Part shown: piece after piece, positions 1 to 5,677 of the stretch
Layout of the letters: each line of letters starts with the position of its first letter
Numbering within the stretch: the first letter of the stretch is position 1
Source of the DNA: Sphingomonadales bacterium
GTDB lineage: Bacteria; Pseudomonadota; Alphaproteobacteria; Sphingomonadales; Sphingomonadaceae
Direction: 5' to 3'
Assembly (NCBI GenBank): GCA_025360285.1
Contig: JANYCM010000370.1
Coordinates: 1 to 6,374 of the forward strand
Length of the DNA: 6,374 nucleotides
The notes under the pieces: model-generated
The model's input: the letters and a program-made list of their open reading frames with translations, nothing else
Told to the model about the DNA's origin: nothing
Database searches by the model: none
Made by a program: the position numbers and the translations under genes

Positions 1-90
1 ACGGCCCGCCGGCCCGACCATGGCGACGGGACCGCTGGATGATGCGGCTTGCTGTCGCAGGCTGAACGTTGGAAACTCCGCCCTGATTCG

Positions 91-97
91 GGGGAGG
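91..97 (+). promoter_or_regulatory. Ribosome binding site of the methyltransferase gene
   Basis: GGGGAGG lies 4 nt upstream of the ATG at 102. It is a near-perfect Shine-Dalgarno match and fixes the start there, rather than at the later in-frame ATGs at codons 11 and 21. No convincing -35/-10 promoter was found in bases 1-90, so the gene could also be read from an upstream gene outside the window. Confidence 0.8.
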
Positions 98-101
98 CAT
101 T

Positions 102-1178
102 ATGGCGACAACAGCGACACGGCCGCTCGACATGGACCGGCTGAACGACTTTGCCGGGCGGATGGTCGGCGATCTGGGGGCCGCCATGTCGGCGGCTTTG
201 GTGGTTTTGGGCGATCGGCTGGGGCTATACAAGGCGCTCGCCGGGCTGGGCGCGGCAACGCCGGCCGACCTGTCCGTGGCCAGCGGCACCCATGAACGTT
301 ATGTCCGCGAATGGCTGTCGGCGCAGGCGGCCGCCGGCTATGTCGATTATGATGCGGACAGCGGGCGGTTCCACCTCAATCCTGAACAGGCGATGGTGTT
401 TGCTGATGAAGGCGGCCCGGCGTTCATGACCGGGGCGTTCGAGATCATCGCCGCAATGTTTGCCGATGAACCCAAGATCGCCGCCGCCTTTGAAAGTGGC
501 GCCGGTGTTGGCTGGCACGAACATCATACCTGCCTGTTTCGCGGCACCGAACGCTTTTTCCGCCCCGGTTATAACGCCAATCTGGTATCAAGCTGGTTGC
601 CGGCGCTGGACGGCGTGGTGGCCGGGCTGGAGGCCGGCATCAAGGTTGCCGATGTCGGCTGCGGCCATGGCGCCTCGACGATTCTGATGGCGCAGGCCTA
701 TCCAAAATCAGTCTTCACCGGTTTTGATTATCACGCCGGGTCGATCGATCGCGCCCGCGTCGCCGCCGCCGAAGCCGGGGTTGCCGATCGCGTCAATTTC
801 GAAGTTGCCGCTGCCAAGGAATTTGCCGACGGGCCCTATGATCTGATCGCCATCTTCGATGCCCTGCACGACATGGGTGACCCGGTGGGCGCCGCCGCGC
901 ATATCCGCGCGCAACTGGCGCCGGGCGGCACTTTCCTGCTGGTGGAGCCTTTCGCCGGCGACAAGGTGGAGGATAATCTCAACCCTGTCGGCCGCATTTT
1001 CTATTCGGCCTCGACGTTTTTATGCACCCCGGCGTCACTGTCTCAGGAAGTCGGGCTGGGGCTGGGTGCCCAGGCCGGCGAGGCACGGTTGGCCGAGGTA
1101 GCGCGCCAGGCGGGTTTTGGCCATTTCCGCCGCGCCGCCGAAACGCCGTTCAATCTGGTGTTTGAATTGCGGTCATAA
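102..1178 (+). CDS. Winged-helix SAM-dependent methyltransferase (Rv2258c-like)
   Basis: This 358-residue protein is a predicted class I S-adenosylmethionine-dependent methyltransferase, probably cytosolic; its substrate cannot be read from the sequence. Residues ~30-95 look like a winged-helix domain (LGDRLGLYKAL, then THERYVREWL, then GYVDYD). In the Rv2258c-type family this domain is thought to serve dimerisation and substrate binding rather than DNA binding. The Rossmann methyltransferase core starts near residue 180: motif I VADVGCGHG (182-190) binds SAM, the acidic FDYH (208-211) would contact the ribose, and IFDALHDMGDP (251-261) and LAPGGTFLLVEP (272-283) are the later core motifs. 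The last ~75 residues carry a substrate-side insertion and the final strands (FNLVFELR). The length fits the family and the reading frame is intact. It converges with the oxidoreductase gene and appears monocistronic within the window. A small-molecule O-methyltransferase is the likeliest role. A transcription factor is unlikely because the SAM motifs are complete. Confidence 0.88.
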   Translation: MATTATRPLDMDRLNDFAGRMVGDLGAAMSAALVVLGDRLGLYKALAGLGAATPADLSVASGTHERYVREWLSAQAAAGYVDYDADSGRFHLNPEQAMVFADEGGPAFMTGAFEIIAAMFADEPKIAAAFESGAGVGWHEHHTCLFRGTERFFRPGYNANLVSSWLPALDGVVAGLEAGIKVADVGCGHGASTILMAQAYPKSVFTGFDYHAGSIDRARVAAAEAGVADRVNFEVAAAKEFADGPYDLIAIFDALHDMGDPVGAAAHIRAQLAPGGTFLLVEPFAGDKVEDNLNPVGRIFYSASTFLCTPASLSQEVGLGLGAQAGEARLAEVARQAGFGHFRRAAETPFNLVFELRS

Positions 1179-1179
1179 G

Positions 1180-1207
1180 GGCGGCGGCACGGGATCGCGC
1201 CGCCGCC
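1180..1207. terminator. Hairpin between convergent genes, probable bidirectional terminator
   Basis: A perfect 9-bp stem, GGCGGCGGC (1180-1188) with GCCGCCGCC (1199-1207), encloses a 10-nt loop. It begins 2 nt after the methyltransferase TAA and ends 11 nt before the complement of the oxidoreductase stop. The 3' flank on the plus strand (ACAATTTG) is only weakly T-rich and the minus side is not T-rich. The position argues for termination in both directions, but the tail is poor for a classical intrinsic terminator. Confidence 0.5.
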
Positions 1208-1217
1208 ACAATTTGCC

Positions 1218-2216
1218 CTACAGCTTGACCAGCATCTTCCCCGTATTGCCGCCCGAAAACAGCCCAATGAAGGCATCGGGTGCCTTGGCCACGCCATCCA
1301 GCACGGTTTCTTCCCAGGCCAGGCTGCCATCGGCGATCCAGCCCATCATGTCCTTCAGGAATTGCGGGCGCAGGGCGGCGAATTCCATGACGATGAAGCC
1401 GCGGATGCGCAGTGATTTGCCAACGACCTGGATGATGTTTCGCGGGCCGGGGGCGGCCTCCATGTCATTATAGGCCGAAATCATGCCGCATTCGGCAAAG
1501 CGCGCGAACGGCCGCGCCATTTCAATGGCGACTTCCAGATGTTCGCCGCCGACATTGTCGAAATAGACATCGATGCCCTTGGGCACAGCCGCCTTGACCT
1601 GACCGAGAAGGTCGCCATTGCGATAGTTGATGGCATGATCAACGCCGCGCGAGCGCAGCCAGTCACACTTGGCATCGCTGCCCGCCGTGGCGACGACGGT
1701 GCAGCCCTTGATCTTGGCGATCTGCGCGACAACCGAGCCGACAGCGCCGGCGCCGCCCGATACGAACACCGTTTCGCCCGGCTTGGGCTGGCCGATTTCG
1801 AGGAGGCCGGCATAAGCGGTAAGGCCGGGCATGCCGAGCACGCCGAGGAAGGCCTGGTCGGGCACATTGGTGGTGCGCGGCAGCTTTTCCAACGCCGCTG
1901 CCGGGGCGACGAATGATTCCCGCCAGCCGAACATCGAGGACACAAGATCACCCGGCGCAAAGCCTTCGGCGTTCGACGCAATGACTTCGCCCAACGCGCC
2001 GCCCTGCAACGCCTCGCCGATCTGGAATGGCGGCACATAGCTGGCGCGATCATACATCCGCCCGCGCATATAGGGATCGACCGACATCCAGGTGTTGCGC
2101 ACCAGGACTTCGCCGGCACCAGGAGCGGCAACGTCCACCGTGGCGACTTCGAAATTGGCGGCCGTCGGCGTGCCGACAGGGCGGCTGATCAGGCGGACTT
2201 CACGCGATGTCGTCAT
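1218..2216 (-). CDS. NADPH-dependent MDR oxidoreductase, CurA/PTGR (LTB4 dehydrogenase) type
   Basis: This 332-residue, zinc-independent medium-chain dehydrogenase/reductase probably reduces the C=C bond of alpha,beta-unsaturated carbonyl compounds with NADPH, as curcumin reductase CurA and prostaglandin/leukotriene reductases do. The N-terminal GroES-like half carries the family signature SVDPYMRGRM (45-54). The Rossmann half carries GMPGLTAYAGL (128-138) and the dinucleotide loop GGAGAVGS (154-161). ATAGSDAKCDWL (176-187) is where NADPH-specific members bind the 2'-phosphate, and FDNVGGEHLE (219-228) follows. The C-terminus GNTGKMLVKL is typical. No cysteine/histidine cluster for catalytic or structural zinc is present. 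The ATG start is supported by AAGGAA 6 nt upstream; the stop is TAG. It lies 36 bp downstream of the nuclease-helicase on the same strand with no clear terminator between, so they may share a transcript, although no functional link is obvious. The natural substrate is unknown, and detoxification of reactive enones is a guess. Confidence 0.93.
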   Translation of the reverse strand: MTTSREVRLISRPVGTPTAANFEVATVDVAAPGAGEVLVRNTWMSVDPYMRGRMYDRASYVPPFQIGEALQGGALGEVIASNAEGFAPGDLVSSMFGWRESFVAPAAALEKLPRTTNVPDQAFLGVLGMPGLTAYAGLLEIGQPKPGETVFVSGGAGAVGSVVAQIAKIKGCTVVATAGSDAKCDWLRSRGVDHAINYRNGDLLGQVKAAVPKGIDVYFDNVGGEHLEVAIEMARPFARFAECGMISAYNDMEAAPGPRNIIQVVGKSLRIRGFIVMEFAALRPQFLKDMMGWIADGSLAWEETVLDGVAKAPDAFIGLFSGGNTGKMLVKL

Positions 2217-2222
2217 GGAATG

Positions 2223-2230
2223 TTCCTTTT
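2223..2230 (-). promoter_or_regulatory. Ribosome binding site of the MDR oxidoreductase gene
   Basis: Read on the minus strand, AAAAGGAA sits 6 nt before the ATG whose first base is 2216. It supports the start, which also agrees with the usual N-terminus of the family. It lies inside the 36-bp gap after the nuclease-helicase stop codon (2255-2253). Confidence 0.7.
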
Positions 2231-2252
2231 GCGGGCAGTGTGCCGCGCCGGC

Positions 2253-4274
2253 TTAGCGCCTTATGCCCGCCCCGTCATCCCGCCGAACTGGCAGGGTGGG
2301 GATGCCACATGCGGCGAGCCAGGCGTCGATGGCGTCGTAATCGGCAGGTGGTCGCGTGGCATCGGCGGGATCACCGGGCGGAATGAAGATCACCATGCCC
2401 TGGCGGGCACGGGTGAGTAGGACGCGATAGGCGTTGCGGACATAATCGGCACGGCCAAGGCTGCCAGGGTCGTCATGGATTGCTTGCCAGCGTGTGCCGC
2501 GAAATTCGCGGGCTTCCCACGCGGGTTTGCGACGCAGATTGAGGTCCCAGGCAACGCAGGTCCAATCGAGCTCAAGACCTTGCACAGCAAATTCGGTAGC
2601 CGCGTCCTCAAGCGAATTTGACGATCGCACATCGTCCATGGTGTTGAGGAACCAGTTGCAGACATCGATATCGGCCTTGACGTAGATGCCTTCGGGTTTG
2701 AGGCGCAGGGCGTTTGACGAGGCCAACAGCCCGGCGCGTTCACCGGCACGGCGGTTGTCGCGCAGCCAGGAGCGGGCGGCTGCCAGGTTGCGGGTGCGCA
2801 AGATGGGAAAATCATTGGCGGCCGGTCGTGTGGCTCGTGCCCTTGCGGCGTCGTCGCCCAGCAGCGCGGCGACATGTGCCGAAACAGTTTCAGCGCGAAA
2901 GGAACGAAGGGACACTGCGAGATGTAGGGCCGGCTCAGGCGTTTTGACCCGATTGCCAAGATGCCAGCGTAGCCCCGCATCAAGGCTGCTATCGTCGCCC
3001 AGCAAATGCGGCGGCAGGTGAATCTCCCAGTCCGGCAGATCGCTTTGCAGGGCGCGTATCCATTCGGCGATACCGGCTTCACCGCGGTTGATTTCCTGGC
3101 CCTCGCCGACCAGGCAGACGACGACACACCAATCCGGATGCCGATCCATGACCGACAGCAGAAAGGCTGGCTCCGATTGGTCGAATCCGGCTTGGCCGCG
3201 CTTCTTGCGCATGAAATCGGCGGTTTGCTTCTTGTCCCAGGCGCGCTGGGCTTCATCAAAGACCACGACATGTTCCGAAGGGACCTGGGCTTGATCGATA
3301 TATTCGTCGCGGAAGTGATGGACGTTTTGCACAAATTTGTCGGGTGATCGCGCTGCGAGGTGGCGGCCATCGGGATCGGCCGTTGATGCGATTCCCTTGC
3401 GGGCACGGACGTCGCGTTTCAACGCTTCACGCAGGACATCGACAAGCGGGCCATTGCCGGAAAGGAAGGTTGCGTCCTCGCCGATATCGCGGGCCATGCG
3501 ACCGCAAGCAATGTTCAACCCTGCCAGGGTCTTGCCGGCGCCGGGCACGCCAGTGACGAAGCAGATTGCCTTGCCGCCGCCGGCTTTCATCCGCGCAATG
3601 ACCGATTTAATAGCGGCAGCGGTCAATGTCAGGTTTTCCGCGCCGGCTTCGGACCGTGATATTTCGGCGACGTCATGGCCCCGAAACAGCGCTTCGGCGG
3701 CTTCAACGATAGTGGGGGTGGGCCGATAGGCGCCGGCGGCCCATTCTATTGCGTCAAAGCCAGGGGCATCGCCGCTTGCGAGCATCTGGCGGATGGTCGG
3801 CAGCACGTCACCAGGGCTGCAGCGGATCGGCGTATGGACCTTGTCCGGCGCCCAAAAGCCCAGTCCAATCTGTTGGGCCGGTGCTTCTGTCGCAATCAAC
3901 AGCGGGATAATTGCTTTGTCATGGCTGGTGAGGTGAAAATTCTTCAGGTCAAGGCCATAGCCATGGGCCTGTTCAAGCGCATGCCGCGGAAAATCCTTTT
4001 CGCCAACCTTGTATTCAAGGACAAATATGAGTCCGTTAGCGACAATGATGGCGTCGGCACGGCGGCCCATGCGCGGAATGCTGAATTCCATAAGGATATG
4101 GGCACCGGGAAGGGCAAGGGCCAGCGCTTGAAGATGGGTGATTTCAAAGGCCCACGCCGATTTTTGCGTCGGTTCGTCGGGAAATTGAGAGGCACCCGCC
4201 AACGCGCCGAGGATCGCCAGTGCGTCGGCGGCGGCGAAGCTGGCAGCATTTGCGGTGTACCAGGCGCGGTTCAT
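2253..4274 (-). CDS. PD-(D/E)XK nuclease fused to DUF2075/Schlafen-group-3 helicase
   Basis: This 673-residue protein probably acts on DNA or RNA in the cytosol, combining an N-terminal nuclease-like domain with an ATP-driven helicase/translocase. Residues ~1-150 hold the pattern E63-x10-D74-x12-E87-Y-K89 within MEFSIPRMGRRAD and FVLEYKVGEKDF, matching the catalytic core of PD-(D/E)XK nucleases. The DUF2075 (Schlafen group 3 helicase) part follows: Walker A GVPGAGKT (242-249), Walker B VVVFDEAQRAW (336-346) with D340/E341, a motif III-like CLVGEGQEIN (387-396), SLRSFRAE (455-462), EFAVQGLELD (561-570) and the C-terminal YRVLLTRARQGMVIFIP (616-632) with its arginine-finger-type arginine. All core motifs are intact. 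The start is placed at ATG 4274 because family members begin near an (R)AWY-type N-terminus followed by the ILGAL segment. In-frame GTG 4349 and ATG 4343 would add about 25 unfamiliar residues. No good Shine-Dalgarno precedes 4274. Related proteins occur in phage-defence contexts, but no defence partner is visible here, so the function remains inferred. Confidence 0.9.
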   Translation of the reverse strand: MNRAWYTANAASFAAADALAILGALAGASQFPDEPTQKSAWAFEITHLQALALALPGAHILMEFSIPRMGRRADAIIVANGLIFVLEYKVGEKDFPRHALEQAHGYGLDLKNFHLTSHDKAIIPLLIATEAPAQQIGLGFWAPDKVHTPIRCSPGDVLPTIRQMLASGDAPGFDAIEWAAGAYRPTPTIVEAAEALFRGHDVAEISRSEAGAENLTLTAAAIKSVIARMKAGGGKAICFVTGVPGAGKTLAGLNIACGRMARDIGEDATFLSGNGPLVDVLREALKRDVRARKGIASTADPDGRHLAARSPDKFVQNVHHFRDEYIDQAQVPSEHVVVFDEAQRAWDKKQTADFMRKKRGQAGFDQSEPAFLLSVMDRHPDWCVVVCLVGEGQEINRGEAGIAEWIRALQSDLPDWEIHLPPHLLGDDSSLDAGLRWHLGNRVKTPEPALHLAVSLRSFRAETVSAHVAALLGDDAARARATRPAANDFPILRTRNLAAARSWLRDNRRAGERAGLLASSNALRLKPEGIYVKADIDVCNWFLNTMDDVRSSNSLEDAATEFAVQGLELDWTCVAWDLNLRRKPAWEAREFRGTRWQAIHDDPGSLGRADYVRNAYRVLLTRARQGMVIFIPPGDPADATRPPADYDAIDAWLAACGIPTLPVRRDDGAGIRR

Positions 4275-4354
4275 GCCCAGATCGTGCCAGGTGACAGGGG
4301 GGCCGGCAAGACGATGCCAATATTGCCCGGCGCGGCCGCACATCCGCACAACAA

Positions 4355-4376
4355 GCCCCGCACCGCCCGGCGGGGC
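4355..4376 (-). terminator. GC hairpin with T-rich tail upstream of the nuclease-helicase
   Basis: On the minus strand GCCCCGC (4376-4370) and GCGGGGC (4361-4355) form a 7-bp, all-G/C stem with an 8-nt loop, followed directly by TTGTTGTG. This resembles an intrinsic terminator with an imperfect U-tract, pointing towards the nuclease-helicase 80 nt further on. No recognisable minus-strand gene ends just before it. It may therefore stop antisense transcription from the trhO side, act as a leader attenuator, or be a chance GC structure. On the plus strand it is followed by ATCCTGAAAATC, which is not terminator-like. Confidence 0.4.
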
Positions 4377-4675
4377 ATCCTGAAAATCACATCTGGTTTA
4401 TGGTGCGTGGCGCAGACGTCACCAAACGGTCTCTGCCTGTTTTTCAGCCGGCGGAACAGGTCCCAATCCTGGCAATATCTGGTCATTATCAGGCATCCGC
4501 GCCGTCCTTCTACACATCCCGGCCGGCAAGTGGCTCGCGGGGTCGGACCGGGGCATTGCCTCATTTCGCGTCACGACGGAGCCGGCCCTGGGTGCGCATG
4601 GCGGGTGATCAATCTGTTGGCGCAGCAGAGCTTGCTGCCGGACGCCGGCCACTGGCCTTGGCGGCGGTCGGCTAT

Positions 4676-4680
4676 TAAGG
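4676..4680 (+). promoter_or_regulatory. Possible ribosome binding site of trhO
   Basis: TAAGG lies 7 nt before the GTG at 4688. It is a short but well-placed Shine-Dalgarno match. Its TAA (4676-4678) is also an in-frame stop, so translation of trhO cannot begin further upstream. The later GTG candidates at 4721, 4736 and 4745 have no comparable site. Confidence 0.45.
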
Positions 4681-4687
4681 CTTTGCC

Positions 4688-5677
4688 GTGGTCACGTTGG
4701 CAATCTGTGAAACTGAAACTGTGAACGATCCGAAAGTGTCCGCCGTGGACGTAGCTTCCTTCTATTGTTTTACCCCGCTGCCGGACTGCGCGGCACTTGT
4801 GGCACCATTCGGGCAGATCTGCGCGGCACAGCGCGTCAAGGGGACACTGCTGCTTGCGCCGGAGGGTATCAATGGCACGATTGCGGGAACGGCCGCCGGC
4901 GTTGAGCGGGTGCTGTCGCATATCCGTACCCTGCCGGGCTGTGCCAATCTCAAGGCTAGACGGGCGCGCGCGGCAACGATGCCGTTTCATCGCATGAAGG
5001 TTCGTCTCAAGACCGAGATCGTGACGATGGGCCAGCCCGGTCTCGATCCGCTGACAACCGGCAGCTATGTGGCGCCACAGGATTGGAACGCGCTGATCTC
5101 CGACCCCGCCACGGTCGTCATCGACACGCGCAACGACTATGAGGTCCGGATCGGAAGTTTTGCCGCAGCGGTCAACCCAGCGACCCCGTCGTTTCGCGAT
5201 TTTCCGGCGTGGTTCCGCCAGCATCGCGACAGGCTGTTTGCGGGGGACGGCGCGCCGAAAGTGGCGATGTTCTGTACCGGCGGCATCCGGTGCGAAAAGG
5301 CGACAGCGTTTCTGATCAGCGAGGGCATCACCAACGTCCACCACCTTCAGGGCGGCATCCTGAACTATCTTGAAAGCGTGCCCGCCGACGACAGCCTGTG
5401 GACCGGCGAGTGCTTTGTCTTCGACGAGCGCGTTGCGGTCGGTCATGGCCTCGCGCCGGGCAGTCACGAATTGTGCCGTGCCTGCCGCGCGCCGCTCGGT
5501 GCCGGCGATCGGGCGTCCGAGCTCTATGTTGTCGGGGTCAGCTGTCCCGCCTGTCACGCGGAACGCGACGACGGCCAGCGCGCTGGCTACGCCGAACGCC
5601 ATCGCCAGGCCGGGCTCGCAGCGGCGCGCGGCGAGACGCATATCGGAGCGGTGCTGCCGCGCCGCGCGCTTGACTGA
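4688..5677 (+). CDS. trhO: tRNA uridine-34 hydroxylase TrhO (UPF0176, rhodanese domain)
   Basis: TrhO (E. coli YceA) catalyses oxygen-dependent hydroxylation of wobble uridine 34 in a subset of tRNAs, giving 5-hydroxyuridine for further modification. This 329-residue protein follows the family plan. An N-terminal acylphosphatase-like domain (~22-120) carries GTLLLAPEGINGTIAG (52-67) and MKVRLKTEIVTMG (103-115). A rhodanese domain (~128-232) carries DTRNDYEV (146-153) and the active loop CTGGIRCEKA (196-205) with the presumed catalytic C196. A short C-terminal region has two CxxC pairs (C263/C266 and C286/C289), likely a metal site. The start is uncertain: GTG 4688 is the first after an in-frame stop and has TAAGG upstream, but GTG at 4721, 4736 or 4745 would also keep the conserved domain, which begins around residue 20. 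There is no ATG near the conserved N-terminus. It overlaps the GST-like gene by 8 nt and is probably co-translated with it. Confidence 0.93.
   Translation: MVTLAICETETVNDPKVSAVDVASFYCFTPLPDCAALVAPFGQICAAQRVKGTLLLAPEGINGTIAGTAAGVERVLSHIRTLPGCANLKARRARAATMPFHRMKVRLKTEIVTMGQPGLDPLTTGSYVAPQDWNALISDPATVVIDTRNDYEVRIGSFAAAVNPATPSFRDFPAWFRQHRDRLFAGDGAPKVAMFCTGGIRCEKATAFLISEGITNVHHLQGGILNYLESVPADDSLWTGECFVFDERVAVGHGLAPGSHELCRACRAPLGAGDRASELYVVGVSCPACHAERDDGQRAGYAERHRQAGLAAARGETHIGAVLPRRALD

Larger units (their letters stand above)
4275..4687. other. 413-bp divergent intergenic region without a convincing gene
   Basis: This region separates the starts of the minus-strand nuclease-helicase and plus-strand trhO. 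All six frames were read. The short open frames here (for example 4400-4678 on plus, 4271-4564 and 4419-4652 on minus) give low-complexity, arginine/proline/cysteine-rich peptides unlike any family I recognise, and none has a good ribosome binding site. No tRNA T-arm (GGTTCGA-like) or SRP RNA core was found. The region must contain promoters for both flanking genes unless they are leaderless or read from afar, but no clear sigma-70-like -35/-10 pair stands out. The most definite element is the GC hairpin at 4355-4376. A smaller 6-bp stem, CCTGTT/AACAGG (4436-4441 with 4455-4460), is weak. Confidence 0.6.

Noticed and set aside
20..295. 91-codon plus-strand frame over the start of the methyltransferase
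   Set aside because: Arg/Gly-rich shadow translation; the GGGGAGG site and SAM-domain protein belong to the frame starting at 102.
1481..2131. 216-codon minus-strand frame inside the oxidoreductase gene
   Set aside because: It is a frame-shifted shadow of the oxidoreductase, rich in Arg/Ser/Ala/Cys, without family motifs. The oxidoreductase frame has complete motifs and its own ribosome binding site.
4319..4478. Inverted repeat ATATTGCC (4320-4327) / GGCAATAT (4471-4478), considered as the ends of a small mobile element
   Set aside because: Only 8 bp, with no flanking target duplication or extended similarity; likely chance.
4271..4564. Minus-strand 97-codon frame upstream of the nuclease-helicase, considered as a small partner gene (antitoxin-like)
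   Set aside because: Cys/Arg/Pro-rich sequence without a known fold, no ribosome binding site, runs through the GC hairpin and past the nuclease-helicase start.
4400..4678. Plus-strand 92-codon frame in the intergenic region, considered as a small gene ahead of trhO
   Set aside because: No family resemblance and no Shine-Dalgarno; its composition resembles random GC-rich translation.
3675..4724. Long plus-strand open frame (349 codons) antisense to the nuclease-helicase and running through the intergenic region into trhO
   Set aside because: Its translation has no recognisable domain, it mirrors a well-supported gene over most of its length, and it has no convincing ribosome binding site. 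Long antisense open frames are expected in GC-rich genomes.
5370..5669. ATG-initiated N-terminal extension of the GST-like gene inside trhO
   Set aside because: The extra 100 residues are an Arg/Ser/Ala-rich shadow of the trhO coding sequence, and GST proteins start just before the thioredoxin fold, which fits TTG 5670.
102..5677. Idea that the methyltransferase works with TrhO to make 5-methoxyuridine, as TrmR does with ho5U in Gram-positive bacteria
   Set aside because: The methyltransferase has the Rv2258c winged-helix architecture, unlike the smaller TrmR, and the two genes lie 3.5 kb apart in different transcription units.
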